From: Solidesulfovibrio carbinolicus
GTDB lineage: Bacteria; Desulfobacterota; Desulfovibrionia; Desulfovibrionales; Desulfovibrionaceae
Length of the DNA: 64,000 bases
Assembly (NCBI RefSeq): GCF_004135975.1
Contig: NZ_CP026538.1
Span: 744,001 to 808,000, forward strand
Direction of reading: 5' to 3'
Shown: positions 22,973 through 31,649 of the stretch, piece after piece
Numbering within the stretch: position 1 is the first letter of the stretch
How the letters are laid out: every line of letters starts with the position of its first letter
Program-made: the position numbers and the translations under genes
Notes under the pieces: model-generated
Seen by the model: only the letters and a program-made list of their open reading frames with translations
Told to the model about the DNA's origin: nothing
Databases searched by the model: none

Positions 22973-24579
22973 GACCCCGGCTGGCCCTCGGGGCGCAGCA
23001 GCGGAAAGAGAATGACCTCGCGGATGGACGCCTGATCGGTGAGCAGCATGACCAGACGGTCTATGCCGATGCCTTCGCCGGCCGCCGGCGGCATGCCGTA
23101 CTCCAGGGCCCGGACGTAGTCCTCGTCCATGCGGTGGGCCTCGTCGTCGCCGGCCTCTTTCTCGCGCACCTGATCCTCGAAGCGCTGGCGCTGGTCCACG
23201 GGATCGTTGAGCTCGGAAAAGGCGTTGGCCATTTCGCGCCCGGCGATAAACAGCTCGAAGCGGTCGGTGATCTCCGGGTTCTCGGTGTTGCGGCGCGACA
23301 GCGGCGAGATTTCCGTGGGGTAATGGTAGATGAAGTGGGGTTGGATGAGCTTGGGCTCGACGAAGATGTCGAAGAGCTTGGCCTGGACCTTGCCGAGCTT
23401 GTCGCCCTTGAGCACCTTTTCGCCGCTTTTTTCGACCAGGGCCTTGGCCTTGTCGTAGTCGCGGATGATCTCGGGATCGATGCCGCCCACCTTTTCGATG
23501 GACTCGTGGAAGGACAGCCGCGCCCAGCCCGGGGCGAGGTTGATCTCCTGACCCTGGTAGCTGACCGTCTCCGACCCGGTGACGGCCTTGGCCAGGCGGG
23601 CAAACAGCCGCTCGGTCAGGTCCATGAGGTCGGTGTACCGGGCATAGGCCCAGTAGAACTCGCACATGGTGAATTCGGGATTGTGCCGGGTGGACACGCC
23701 TTCGTTGCGGAAGTTGCGCCCGACCTCGTAGACTTTCTCAAAGCCGCCCACCAGCAGGCGCTTGAGGTACAGTTCCGGGGCGATGCGCATGTACAGGCCC
23801 ATGTCCAGGGCGTTGTGGTGCGTCACGAACGGCCGGGCCGTGGCCCCGCCGGGGATGGCCTGCATCATGGGCGTTTCCACTTCCATGAAGCCCGATGAGT
23901 CGAGGAAGGCGCGCAGTTCCCGGATGATGGTGGTGCGGGCCTTGAAGATCTCCACCGAGCGCGGGGTGACGATGAGGTCCACGTAGCGCTGGCGGTAGCG
24001 GGTCTCCACGTCCTTTAAGCCGTGGTACTTCTCGGGCAGGGGCCGCATGGACTTGGTGACCAGGGAGAGCGTGTCGGCATGCAGCGTCAGTTCCCCGGTC
24101 TTGGTGCGAAACAGCCGGCCCGTGACGCCGACGATGTCGCCGATGTCGAATTTCTTGAAGACCGCGTAGGCTTCCTGGCCCAGCGTCTCGCGCTCGGCAA
24201 AGACCTGGATGCGGCCCGAGGCGTCCTGGATGGTGAAAAAGGCCACCTTGCCAAAGGAACGCAGGGACACGATGCGGCCGGCCAGGCGGAAGATGCGGCC
24301 CAGTTCGGCCAGGGCTTCCTCGGTCAGGGGCTCGTGGGCCTCGGCCACCGGGCCGATGTCGTCGCCTTTGGCAAAGTCGTTGGGGTAGAGCGCCACGCCG
24401 TCGTCCAGAAGTTGAACGGCCTTGGCGATGCGGTTCTTGAAGACCTCGTTGAGTTCGTCGCGGGCGTCCAGGCTTTCGAGCAGGGGACGGAAATCCTCCA
24501 CCCGCTTGGACTTGACCGGGAGCTTGTATTCTTTCTTACGTGGCGCGTCGCTGCCCACGGCGGTTCTCCGTTGCTGCAT
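22969..24579 (-). CDS. lysS: Lysyl-tRNA synthetase, class II
   Basis: 536 residues from the ATG at 24579; a GTG at 24558 with a better-placed GGAG is a serious alternative start (529 residues). The N-terminal OB-fold anticodon domain (~75-190; [18 protein letters not shown]) leads to the class II core: motif 1 around [15 protein letters not shown], motif 2 with [19 protein letters not shown] and motif 3 [15 protein letters not shown]. It charges tRNA-Lys in the cytosol. It heads the operon lysS-lolC-lolD-bamA-skp-fabZ, with lolC starting inside its stop codon. A TTGACG-N17-TAGGCA promoter lies 38 bp upstream of the ATG. Confidence 0.96.
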   Translation of the reverse strand: MQQRRTAVGSDAPRKKEYKLPVKSKRVEDFRPLLESLDARDELNEVFKNRIAKAVQLLDDGVALYPNDFAKGDDIGPVAEAHEPLTEEALAELGRIFRLAGRIVSLRSFGKVAFFTIQDASGRIQVFAERETLGQEAYAVFKKFDIGDIVGVTGRLFRTKTGELTLHADTLSLVTKSMRPLPEKYHGLKDVETRYRQRYVDLIVTPRSVEIFKARTTIIRELRAFLDSSGFMEVETPMMQAIPGGATARPFVTHHNALDMGLYMRIAPELYLKRLLVGGFEKVYEVGRNFRNEGVSTRHNPEFTMCEFYWAYARYTDLMDLTERLFARLAKAVTGSETVSYQGQEINLAPGWARLSFHESIEKVGGIDPEIIRDYDKAKALVEKSGEKVLKGDKLGKVQAKLFDIFVEPKLIQPHFIYHYPTEISPLSRRNTENPEITDRFELFIAGREMANAFSELNDPVDQRQRFEDQVREKEAGDDEAHRMDEDYVRALEYGMPPAAGEGIGIDRLVMLLTDQASIREVILFPLLRPEGQPGS

Positions 24580-24616
24580 GTCGTTGCCCCGGCCGATACG
24601 ACCGGACAAGCGCATT

Positions 24617-24645
24617 TGCCTACGAGAATTAGCGTGCCCCGTCAA
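24617..24645 (-). promoter_or_regulatory. Candidate promoter of the lysS-lol-bamA operon
   Basis: TTGACG (24645-24640), 17 nt, TAGGCA (24622-24617). Good -35 and spacing, weak -10. Confidence 0.45.
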
Positions 24646-24717
24646 GAATGGGCCGGCCGGCCCGCCGCGCCTTGGGCTCTGCGGCGAAGGGTTTTTTCGC
24701 TTCGGGAGAATTTCCCC

Positions 24718-24744
24718 TTGACGGGTCGGCGGGGCAAGTATAAA
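24718..24744 (+). promoter_or_regulatory. Promoter of tRNA-Asn
   Basis: TTGACG (24718-24723) and TATAAA (24739-24744). Both hexamers are good; the 15-nt spacer is short. The -10 lies 20 bp before the tRNA. Confidence 0.6.
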
Positions 24745-24764
24745 CACCTTTCTCGCCTCAACGA

Positions 24765-24840
24765 TCCCCGGTAGCTCAATTGGCAGAGCGGGTGGCTGTT
24801 AACCACTAGGTTGGCGGTTCGAGTCCGTCCCGGGGAGCCA
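24765..24840 (+). tRNA. tRNA-Asn (anticodon GTT)
   Basis: 76 nt including an encoded CCA. Acceptor TCCCCGG pairs with CCGGGGA; the D-arm has AGCTCAATTGGCAGAGC, the anticodon loop is CTGTTAA with GTT, and the T-arm is GGCGGTTCGAGTCCGTC. An intrinsic terminator follows. Confidence 0.97.
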
Positions 24841-24849
24841 GCAGATTCA

Positions 24850-24880
24850 GGGAGTCGGTTTAACCACCGGCTCCCTTTTT
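24850..24880 (+). terminator. Intrinsic terminator of tRNA-Asn
   Basis: GGGAGTCGG, loop TTTAACCA, CCGGCTCCC (one G-T pair), then TTTTT. Confidence 0.88.
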
Positions 24881-25080
24881 CTTTGGGCGGCGAATCCTCT
24901 CCCGCGCTCTCCCCGCCTTTTCGGATTACAGAGGATGAAACGGGGTGAAGATTGCCCTTGCTCGGAGCGTCTCGCGCCACCTCTCCCGTTTTTAGACCAT
25001 GGACGCCAAAACCCCTCCCATGCTATGCACGGATGAAAATTGCCCCTGAACAGAGCAAAGTGCATGGGCATGGAGAAATT

Positions 25081-25488
25081 ATGTCGGTCATCCAATGGGA
25101 CAACGATCTTTGCATCGGGCACGAGTTGATTGACACGCAACATAAACGACTTTTTGAATTGACTGCAAAACTTTACGGCATCGCCGTTGGCAGTGAAGAC
25201 AAGGCAAACGTAAAGCTGTTGCTTCTTGATCTGTACAAGTATACTCTCTTTCACTTCGATGAAGAAGAAGTGTTGATGCGAATTAACAATTTTCTCTATT
25301 ACGATGACCATAGGCGCGAGCACGAGAAGTTTGTTTCGACCCTCGACGCCCTTGCTCTTAAAGCGCGAGAAGATGCATCAGTCCTCGATATTGAAATCCT
25401 CAATTGGCTTTCGTCGTGGCTTGTGACCCACATATCGATCAAAGATAAAATGCTCGGACAGTGCCTTTTTCGTGACGCTCAGAAGTGA
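25081..25488 (+). CDS. Bacteriohemerythrin
   Basis: 135 residues from the ATG with GGAG seven bases upstream. All iron ligands of the hemerythrin four-helix bundle are in place: H in IGHELIDTQH, the H and E pair in FHFDEEE, two H in DHRREHEKF, and H and D in THISIKD. The start MSVIQWDNDL is the typical single-domain form. It binds O2 at a diiron centre; in sulfate reducers such proteins are thought to store, scavenge or sense O2. AT-richer than the flanking operons and next to several tiny genes, so this may be an accessory region. Confidence 0.92.
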   Translation: MSVIQWDNDLCIGHELIDTQHKRLFELTAKLYGIAVGSEDKANVKLLLLDLYKYTLFHFDEEEVLMRINNFLYYDDHRREHEKFVSTLDALALKAREDASVLDIEILNWLSSWLVTHISIKDKMLGQCLFRDAQK

Positions 25489-25571
25489 GCCACGGCAACA
25501 GCCCACCGCACTGGTCGGGAGGCATGCCTCGGCAGGATGACAAGCCCGGCCCCGCCTGCTGCCGTCATCTC

Positions 25572-25730
25572 ATGGAATGGAGCATCACTGCAGGCCTTGC
25601 CGTGGGCTTTCTTGCCCTGGTGGCGGATTTCGTCTTGAGGACCAAATGCCACGATGCCGGCAGTGCGCCCGGCCGGTTCGACTTCGATAGGTACAAGGAA
25701 GGCGAACTGTCACAGCGAGGGCATAGCTAA
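25572..25730 (+). CDS. Mini membrane protein, copy 1
   Basis: 52 residues starting MEWSITAGLAVGFLALVADF, a single membrane helix, then a hydrophilic tail with FDFDRYKEGELSQRG. The same layout and key residues recur in the 56-residue protein at 26292 (MEW, LAVG-ALVA, FDFD[RK]YK--ELS-RG), so the two are paralogues and both likely real. No clear SD precedes this copy; a longer in-frame start at 25485 overlaps the hemerythrin stop. Function unknown. Confidence 0.5.
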   Translation: MEWSITAGLAVGFLALVADFVLRTKCHDAGSAPGRFDFDRYKEGELSQRGHS

Positions 25731-25765
25731 AGATGTTCGAAACAAGAGAGACTTAAAGGACTTTC

Positions 25766-26008
25766 ATGAAAATTGGCGATGCGAAGCGGGCAACCCTGGC
25801 AGACAAGATGGCCGAGGCAAAGGACCTGTGCATGGCCCGCCTTCGATCCGTGCCACGCGAAAAACGGGACACTGTCGCCGACGCGATTCTCGCCCTTGCC
25901 GATCCCGAATGGTGGGACCGCCGGCAAAAGGGCTTGGATGTTTTCCTGCTTATCCTGGAGTCGCGCAAGGCAGAGGCCATGAAGATCATCCAAGAGGCCA
26001 CCAAATAG
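25766..26008 (+). CDS. Small helical hypothetical protein
   Basis: 80 residues from the ATG with AAAGGA seven bases upstream. All-helical and charged (KRATLADKMAEAKDLCMARL; KRDTVADAILALADPEWWDR) with one Cys and a WW pair, no membrane segment. It lies between the two paralogous mini membrane proteins, so the three may form one small operon. I do not recognise the family. Confidence 0.6.
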   Translation: MKIGDAKRATLADKMAEAKDLCMARLRSVPREKRDTVADAILALADPEWWDRRQKGLDVFLLILESRKAEAMKIIQEATK

Positions 26009-26108
26009 ATCGAAGGGCCGCTGGGCTCTCCTGTTAGAAAATCCCGAAGCGTTGGGATTGGGCGCACCTCGGCTGTAGGCTGCTTGGCGGCCTCTGGGAG
26101 GACGGATT

Positions 26109-26153
26109 GGGGGCGATCAAGACCACGTCCGCTGACGGCGGCTTATCGCCCCC
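26109..26153 (+). other. Hairpin in the 26.0-26.3 kb gap
   Basis: GGGGGCGAT pairs with ATCGCCCCC around a 27-nt loop that holds CGTC/GACG. It is followed by a C-rich, T-poor run, so it is a weak terminator. The rest of 26009-26291 shows nothing I can name. Confidence 0.35.
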
Positions 26154-26291
26154 CCCCTCTCGTCCCCGGGATCGACGCCAACCCCGCCCAAGGCCTATTC
26201 CAGACAACTCGCCAGAACGCAGCAGGGAAGGGCAGCGGGCCTCGCTAATATTGCTTAATGACATGGACCCCGGCCCCTGTTATTGAGGATC

Positions 26292-26462
26292 ATGGAATGG
26301 ATCTTTATAAGCCTCGCCGTAGGACTCATTGCCTTGGTCGCTATCTTCGCCATAGCCGCCAATAACAATGATGGTGCGACGGGCCCAGGATTTATTGACT
26401 TTGATAAATACAAGTCCCAGGAACTTTCCAAACGCGGGTTGTTCGACAAGACCAAATGGTGA
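26292..26462 (+). CDS. Mini membrane protein, copy 2
   Basis: 56 residues: MEWIFISLAVGLIALVAIFA is one membrane helix, then GPGFIDFDKYKSQELSKRG and a basic-aromatic end (FDKTKW). GAGG lies just before the ATG. Paralogue of the protein at 25572, matching in start, helix and FDFD-K/R-YK tail. The helix with a conserved cytoplasmic or periplasmic tail suggests a partner-binding mini-protein, but function is unknown. Confidence 0.6.
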   Translation: MEWIFISLAVGLIALVAIFAIAANNNDGATGPGFIDFDKYKSQELSKRGLFDKTKW

Positions 26463-27098
26463 TGCCCATGGTGCGGCGCTCCTGCCGACCCGGACCGGGG
26501 ACACATTTTCGCCGCACCTTGGCGTTCGTTGCCGGATGGATATTGCATGCTGTCCAAATCGAGGAGGAATGGCCCTGGGCGCGGGATCAAGCTGTAGGTG
26601 TAACTAGCTTGATTTTCATTGAAAATGTCTCGGGCGTTCAGCGTGCCATTTGGCGCGACCCCTGCGAAAGATGAAACAACCTTCCTTCGAAGGACGATTT
26701 TCAAAAAAGGCTTTTTGGGTGGTTCCCAGAAAGCCTTTTTCATTTTGACGCCGCCAGCATCACGGCAGGTCTGGCGTTTCTGCCTTTTCTGGGGTGTTCG
26801 GATAAGCGCCGGCGCGAAATCGCCAGGCGATGGCGCGGCGCCAGAGGACAGCCGGACAGGGCCGCTGCCTGGGCCGGTGTGCGGATCATTGGCGAGCCGG
26901 CGCGGGCGGAAGGAGCCTGCCTGACATCGTAGGCCGGTTGCCCCACGGCACAGCTCCATCACGCCGCAAGCACTGCCGTAGCGCTGCCGGAACCATGTCC
27001 GAACGCCCGCCACGACAAACGCCATGGGGCAGCCTAACGTCAGCCGCCGCGCAACCTGCCGCAGTTACGCCGAAGGGGCGGGAAACACCGTTTCCCGC
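26463..27098. other. 636-bp region with no convincing gene
   Basis: Only the hairpin at 26703-26740 stands out. Reading frames on both strands lack SDs and recognisable domains; they look like chance frames in GC-rich DNA. Confidence 0.5.
26703..26740. terminator. Bidirectional intrinsic terminator
   Basis: AAAAAGGCTTT...AAAGCCTTTTT with an inner TGGG/CCCA: stem flanked by A-run and T-run, so it works on either strand. Confidence 0.75.
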
Positions 27099-27302
27099 TT
27101 AGGCGTTTTCCTCAGACGCATTGCCGCCGGCAATGGCGTTGATGGCTTCTTGCAGGGTCGACAGCGATTCATGCCGCAAGCCGATGACGCCTTTGCTCCC
27201 GTCCTCGCGTTCGTAGCGAAGCAGGGCTTTCTGTTCCTTGTGCGAGTAGATGGGTTCGTAAAAAACTGAGATAAAAGCATTTTGGGCGGTGTGGCTGGCC
27301 AT
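27099..27302 (-). CDS. Small hypothetical protein
   Basis: 67 residues; the ATG at 27302 has GGAG seven bases upstream. The sequence looks folded (FISVFYEPIYSHKEQKALLR; LRHESLSTLQEAINAIAGG): strands, then a helix with conserved-looking charged residues. There is no membrane segment. It stands alone, divergent from luxI across ~360 bp. I do not recognise it. Confidence 0.55.
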   Translation of the reverse strand: MASHTAQNAFISVFYEPIYSHKEQKALLRYEREDGSKGVIGLRHESLSTLQEAINAIAGGNASEENA

Positions 27303-27665
27303 GGTGATTCTCCAAGCGCAGTGGGGTGCTCCGTCAAATCGACAGATAGCTCCAAAGCGAATCCGCGGGCTACTCTAAATAATTAGGGGGACAGGGTGTT
27401 GCGTTGTATCTAATATCTTGTATAGCAATGTAGTATCTGTCAGATGTGCATAATTTCGCTGCAAATGCCCCGGGCTGTTAGCCGGTTGCAACGCTTGAGG
27501 GTAAATGGCGGGGTTGGGAGGCCTGTTAAACGAGTGCGGAACTATCTAGTAACAATGCAAAAATTTTTTATTATAATAAACAAGCAAATCAATAACAACT
27601 AGCATTAATGACAGTTTATACGTTATTCATGCTTCGATATGCATGTGCGAACAAGGAGGTCGCGC
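27303..27665 (+). promoter_or_regulatory. AT-rich control region upstream of luxI
   Basis: Markedly AT-richer than the surroundings. It contains the perfect palindrome TTTATTATAATAAA (27567-27580), the dyad ATCTG-T-CAGAT near 27436-27446 and CATGC-N8-GCATG (27628-27645) just before the luxI SD. None matches the classical lux box closely, but each is a candidate LuxR site. Confidence 0.45.
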
Positions 27666-28409
27666 ATGCAGATCGAATACAATCCACGAGAGCGTCTGAA
27701 CGGCGGCGTCTCGTTGGGCTTGCCGTATGAAGCCGCCCAGGACGTCACGGCCAGGGTGTTGCGGACGCAGGACGTCGAGGCCGCCTATCGGTTGCGGCAT
27801 GAGGTGTTCGCCAAGGAGTTGCGGTGGGTGCCGCTTGCCGACGACGGCCTGGAGCATGATGTCTATGACGTCCAGGCCAAGCATTTTGGCGTGTTTCGGG
27901 ATCGGAAGATTCTGTCTTACCTGCGCCTGGTGTCGCCGGAGCATCGCTACATGCTGGAAAAGGAATTTCGCGCCCTGGTCTCGCCGGACCACGACATTCG
28001 CAAGGCCCCGGACACTCGCGAAGTCTCCCGCTTGTGCGTCAGTTTCGACGAGCGCGGCACGAAGGTGCGGACATCCATCGGCTCGATAGGTGTGTCTATG
28101 ATGCTCTATCGACAGGTCTACCAATGGTGCATCCCCAACAAGGTCCGCTACCTGTATCTGGTGGTCGAATACAAGGTGCTGCGGCTACTCAAGATGTTCG
28201 GCTTTCCCTGCGTGCTGGTCGGTGAGCCGACGCGGATGCCCGACGGCGTGGTGGCGGCGGCGGCGATCATGGACTGGCGGGAATTCGAGGCGAAAAACCT
28301 GCTCTCGCGGCCCGAACTGCTGGACTGGTTCAATCAGGATCCAGAATACCGAGGTGGGTTGCTACCGCCACCGCCTGTGGCCTATTCTGAACGTCAAGTT
28401 TCTTTATGA
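27666..28409 (+). CDS. luxI: LuxI-family acyl-homoserine-lactone synthase
   Basis: 247 residues from the ATG with AAGGAGG upstream. The diagnostic LuxI residues occur with the exact family spacing: Arg44, Phe48, Trp54, Asp65 and Asp68 correspond to LuxI R24, F28, W34, D45 and D48 (motifs RLRHEVF, LRW, EHDVYD). YLRLV and REVSRLCV supply the next conserved Arg and the Glu/Arg pair. The GNAT-like core catalyses AHL formation from S-adenosylmethionine and an acyl carrier. The C-terminus is longer than in LuxI. It converges with a luxR gene and overlaps it by 80 bp. Related GNAT acyltransferases of exosortase loci are the main alternative, but the luxR neighbour argues for quorum sensing. Confidence 0.87.
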   Translation: MQIEYNPRERLNGGVSLGLPYEAAQDVTARVLRTQDVEAAYRLRHEVFAKELRWVPLADDGLEHDVYDVQAKHFGVFRDRKILSYLRLVSPEHRYMLEKEFRALVSPDHDIRKAPDTREVSRLCVSFDERGTKVRTSIGSIGVSMMLYRQVYQWCIPNKVRYLYLVVEYKVLRLLKMFGFPCVLVGEPTRMPDGVVAAAAIMDWREFEAKNLLSRPELLDWFNQDPEYRGGLLPPPPVAYSERQVSL

Positions 28410-29103
28410 TGTTGTAGATATGATAATTGACGGTACATTCGCTTATCTGAAGTATGGCTGAAATATCCCAGGAGCTTTTGCCGTGCTTGAGCCAGCTGAG
28501 GACTTCCCGCTCGCGGCCGGAGAGCAATTTGCGATTGTGCTGGATCAGGCGCGACTCGATGATTCTCGAAGAGGCCAGGTGCAGATGGGGGACGATGGTC
28601 TGCAAAATGGCAATGACGATCGGGTCATATTTCTTGAAATTTCCGGAAAAGGAAAACAAGCTGGCCTGTTTGCAAAAACCGAACGGTCTGGCGCCGTAAG
28701 TGTAGCCATGGACCAGGTTGAAGTCCGAGGCCAGGGTGATGAACTCGCGGGCCGGCTTGTGCGCTTTGTAGGTCTGGTCCCAGTATTGCGGGGTAAAAGA
28801 CGTGAAGTTGCGTTTGACGATGACGTCGATGCCGCTGAAGTTCTTTTCTTTGTAGGTCTGGAGCCACTCGACGGGATAGTTGATGTTGGCCAGTTCGTAG
28901 GACTCGACCGCGCCGTCCGGGCTCAGCTTGGCCAGGCCCGAAGTGGACTGGTCGAAGGGCACGATGGTGTTTAAAAGGGCAAATATCTGCTTGTAGTCGG
29001 CTTCCGTGCTGCACTCCAGACATTTGACCGTGATGTCGAGCAGGGTAAGCGCGTCAAGTTTGGACAGTCGCGGCAGTTTTCTTGGGCCATCGTTTTGAGA
29101 CAT
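28330..29103 (-). CDS. luxR: LuxR-family quorum-sensing regulator
   Basis: 257 residues from the ATG. Residues ~25-170 form an autoinducer-binding domain: the W-x3-Y pair in EWLQTYKEK, the Asp in SGIDVIV (the usual following Pro is Val here), the W in PQYWD and the Gly-rich FNLVHGYTYGARPFGF. Residues ~190-250 are the LuxR HTH with conserved Glu, Leu and Gly (SGREREVLSWLKHGKSS; SECTVNYHIYNIIKKLDV). It would bind the product of the convergent luxI and control transcription. No SD precedes the ATG, so translation may be weak or the start slightly different. The 3' ends of luxI and luxR overlap on opposite strands. Confidence 0.9.
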   Translation of the reverse strand: MSQNDGPRKLPRLSKLDALTLLDITVKCLECSTEADYKQIFALLNTIVPFDQSTSGLAKLSPDGAVESYELANINYPVEWLQTYKEKNFSGIDVIVKRNFTSFTPQYWDQTYKAHKPAREFITLASDFNLVHGYTYGARPFGFCKQASLFSFSGNFKKYDPIVIAILQTIVPHLHLASSRIIESRLIQHNRKLLSGREREVLSWLKHGKSSWDISAILQISECTVNYHIYNIIKKLDVQNRPQAVAVATHLGILDPD

Positions 29104-29400
29104 GTGCGGCGCCGTGTGGTTGAAGCTTCGTTGCCGGTTGGATCGAGACGGTTTCCCTGTTGCAAGGCTTGGCGTTCATGGGCCGGCCACGCCGTCGAGC
29201 CGTGGCGTTTGCGCATTGGACAGGCAAACCGCGCGGCAAAACGCAGCGGCCTGCCGGGGGCGGGCGTGCCCTGGGAGTGGGATGCCCGGAGAGGCCAGGG
29301 CCTTCAGCTTGGCGTACCCGGACCTGGGTCTGTTGACAAGTCTGTAGAAGAGAGCCTGTGCCGCAAACGCTTTTCGCGTGGCCTTTGCGGGCGGGTGGGA
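29104..29400. other. Upstream region of luxR
   Basis: 297 bp with no gene. A CCGCAAA/TTTGCGG hairpin at about 29361-29395 lies just after the end of the HD-GYP gene (minus strand) without a T-run. I see no clear promoter hexamers for luxR. Confidence 0.4.
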
Positions 29401-31119
29401 TCAGGAAAGGTCGGGGAACGGGGCCAACAGCAGCTCGCCGAGGTCGAAGCCGGTTTCCAGACGGGCGCTGTCGCGCTCCACGGCCTCGATGTTGGCCGCC
29501 AGCAGAGCCACCAGCTCGCCGTCGATGCGGCCCCGGGCGGCCTCGTCGCCAAGAATCGACAGCGCCCGCTGCCGGGACAGGGCCGGCTTGTAATGACGGG
29601 CCATGGTGATGGCGTCGTAGATATCGACAATGGCGATGATGCGGCTTTGCAGCAAGATGGCCTGGCCGCGCAGGCCGTCGGGGTAGCCCGAGCCGTCCAG
29701 ACGTTCGTGGTGCTGGGAGATGATGGCGAGCAGTCGGGCCATGTTCTCGGGGAAGGGGATGTGTTGGAGGATGCGCCGGCTTTCCTCGGGATGGCGCTCG
29801 ATTTCCTTGCGTTCCTCGGGGGTCAGGTTGCCCCGGGCGATGCGCAGGCAGGCGGTTTCGTCCGGTTCGAGCACGGGCAGGGCCCCGTGGGCGGTGTCCA
29901 GGCGCAGCTGGCTGATGCTGTCCAGCAGGGCGAGGTCTTCGTCAGTGACGGCGTCGGCGGCGTTGATCCGGGCCAGGTGTTCCGCCTCAGGCCCGTAATC
30001 TCGTCCCTGGAGCTGGCCGAGCAGGGCCAGGCGCTGGCCGATGACGGCCATGGTCCCGGCGGACAGGCGGGTGGCCTTGGTGAGCACTTCCTCGCGGATG
30101 CCGATCTTGCCCACGTCGTGGAGCAGCCCGGCGTAGAGCAGTTCCTCAAGGTCGCTTGGGGTGAAGGCCACGCCGGCAAAGGCGCCTTCGTCGCGGTGCA
30201 CGGCCCGGGCCAGGGCCACGCCGAGGCGGGCCACCCGCTGGGAATGGCCCGAGGTGAAGGGGTCCCGGGCGTCAATGGCCGTGGCCAGGGCCTGCATAAG
30301 GGAATTGATCAGGGTCTGGACGGACTTGAAATGCAGGGCGTTGTCCAGGGCGATGCCGGCCACGGCGGCCAGGGTGCCGACGTGCTGGAGGTGGCTGGCC
30401 TCGAACAGCATGGGGGCCGGCCCGGCCAGGACCAGCATGCCCACGCACTTGTCCGAAGCCGAAAGGGGATAGACCAGCAGGGAGGCCACGTCGGCCTCGC
30501 CGGCCCAGCGTTTGTCGGCGGCCAGGTCGTTTATGATTTCGCCCTTGCGGCTGGCGATGATGGCGGCAAAAAGGGCCGAGGCGGCGATGTTGTCCAGCCG
30601 GCAGGCAATGGTCTGGCCAAAGCTCACGGCCGGCGCGAAAGGGGCGTCGGCGGCTTCGCGCAAAAACACCATGCCGCAGTCGGCCGGCAGTTCGCCGCGG
30701 CGGCATTCGTCCAAAAGCGCCAGGGCGACTTCGCGGGGCCGCAGGGAGGTGTTTAAGCCGGTGGTGGCCCGGTGGAGCAGGGAGACTTCGCGGTATTTGA
30801 CCAGGGTTTCGGCGGCCAGAGTCCGGCGCAGGGCCTCGCCGTCGATGATGGTTTCCAGGCAGTCGGCGGCGAACCGGGCCGTTGCGGCCAGGGCGGCCTC
30901 GCCGGCCGGGTCCGGGGGCGCGCCTCCTGGCGGCGTGCAGGCCAGATAGCCCAGGATCAGGCCGTCCTGGCGCAGGGGGTCGAGCCGATGGACGTTTGCC
31001 GGGATGGGATCGGCGGCGTCGATGACCGTGGCGGCCCAACCCGGGCCCAACATGCGGCTGGCCCGGTCGAGCAGGGGGGCCAGGGCCCTTTTTTTGAGCA
31101 GTCGCCGCAGCGGCACCAT
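29401..31119 (-). CDS. GAF/HD-GYP cyclic-di-GMP phosphodiesterase
   Basis: 572 residues. A GAF-like domain at ~115-265 (VSLLHRATTGLNTSLRPREV; VASLLVYPLSASDKCVGMLV) is followed by the HD-GYP domain at ~280-540. Metal and catalytic motifs are intact: SGHSQRVARLG, LLHDVGKIGI (HD), HPEESRRIL, ISQHHERLDGSGYPDGL (the HHE..GYP signature) and DIYDAIT. The family cleaves c-di-GMP to GMP. The domain carries an extra ~50-residue insertion between HD and the GYP segment (YGPEAEHLARINAAD...). It starts 22 bp after a receiver gene, so the receiver probably controls it. Confidence 0.92.
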   Translation of the reverse strand: MVPLRRLLKKRALAPLLDRASRMLGPGWAATVIDAADPIPANVHRLDPLRQDGLILGYLACTPPGGAPPDPAGEAALAATARFAADCLETIIDGEALRRTLAAETLVKYREVSLLHRATTGLNTSLRPREVALALLDECRRGELPADCGMVFLREAADAPFAPAVSFGQTIACRLDNIAASALFAAIIASRKGEIINDLAADKRWAGEADVASLLVYPLSASDKCVGMLVLAGPAPMLFEASHLQHVGTLAAVAGIALDNALHFKSVQTLINSLMQALATAIDARDPFTSGHSQRVARLGVALARAVHRDEGAFAGVAFTPSDLEELLYAGLLHDVGKIGIREEVLTKATRLSAGTMAVIGQRLALLGQLQGRDYGPEAEHLARINAADAVTDEDLALLDSISQLRLDTAHGALPVLEPDETACLRIARGNLTPEERKEIERHPEESRRILQHIPFPENMARLLAIISQHHERLDGSGYPDGLRGQAILLQSRIIAIVDIYDAITMARHYKPALSRQRALSILGDEAARGRIDGELVALLAANIEAVERDSARLETGFDLGELLLAPFPDLS

Positions 31120-31141
31120 GTCGGCAGATTCCCCGGGCCGC

Positions 31142-31528
31142 TCAGGGGTCGAGTCCGAGCAGTTCCTTGGCCACCTTGAGCACTTCGTCGGGATCGAAAG
31201 GCTTGGTCATGTAGCGGCTGGCCCCGAGTTCCAGGCCTTGGCGGCGGTCGACCTCCTGGCCCTTGGCGGTCAGCAGCACGATGCCGATGCCGGTGGCTTC
31301 GGGGTCTTCCTTGACGCGTTGGCAGACCTCATAGCCGTTGAGCTTGGGCATCATGATGTCGAGGAACACGACGTCGGGCTTGCGGGACTTGATGAGTCCC
31401 AGACCTTCCTCGCCGTTTTGGGCGGAAAGAATCTCCACGCCATAATCCTCTTCCAGCTCTTCCAGCGTCTGCTCCAGGAGCATACGGATATGGACCTCAT
31501 CATCGACGATGAGAATCGTTCCGGGCAT
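31142..31528 (-). CDS. Response regulator receiver
   Basis: 128 residues from the ATG with AAAGGAGA seven bases upstream. A full CheY-like receiver: LIVDDE, phospho-Asp in VVFLDIMMPKLNGYE, Thr in IVLLTAKG and Lys in MTKPFDPDE. No output domain. It probably acts with the HD-GYP phosphodiesterase encoded 22 bp downstream, or with an unlinked kinase. Confidence 0.93.
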   Translation of the reverse strand: MPGTILIVDDEVHIRMLLEQTLEELEEDYGVEILSAQNGEEGLGLIKSRKPDVVFLDIMMPKLNGYEVCQRVKEDPEATGIGIVLLTAKGQEVDRRQGLELGASRYMTKPFDPDEVLKVAKELLGLDP

Positions 31529-31649
31529 GACCGTCTCCTTTGGGTGGCGCCAACCAACCCGAATGGTAGTCAATGCCCAAGCCGAAGGCAAGGACACACG
31601 GGCATTTGCGCGCAAAAAACCGAAAACGGCGAAGGGTTCGGGCCAGGCG

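Noticed and set aside
27065..27355. 96-codon minus-strand frame overlapping the 67-residue gene
   Set aside because: The 67-residue frame has a GGAG at the right distance and protein-like sequence; the longer frame has neither.
27300..27665. Canonical lux box
   Set aside because: The palindromes there do not match the ~20-bp ACCTGT-type lux box; they are kept only as candidates for a different site.
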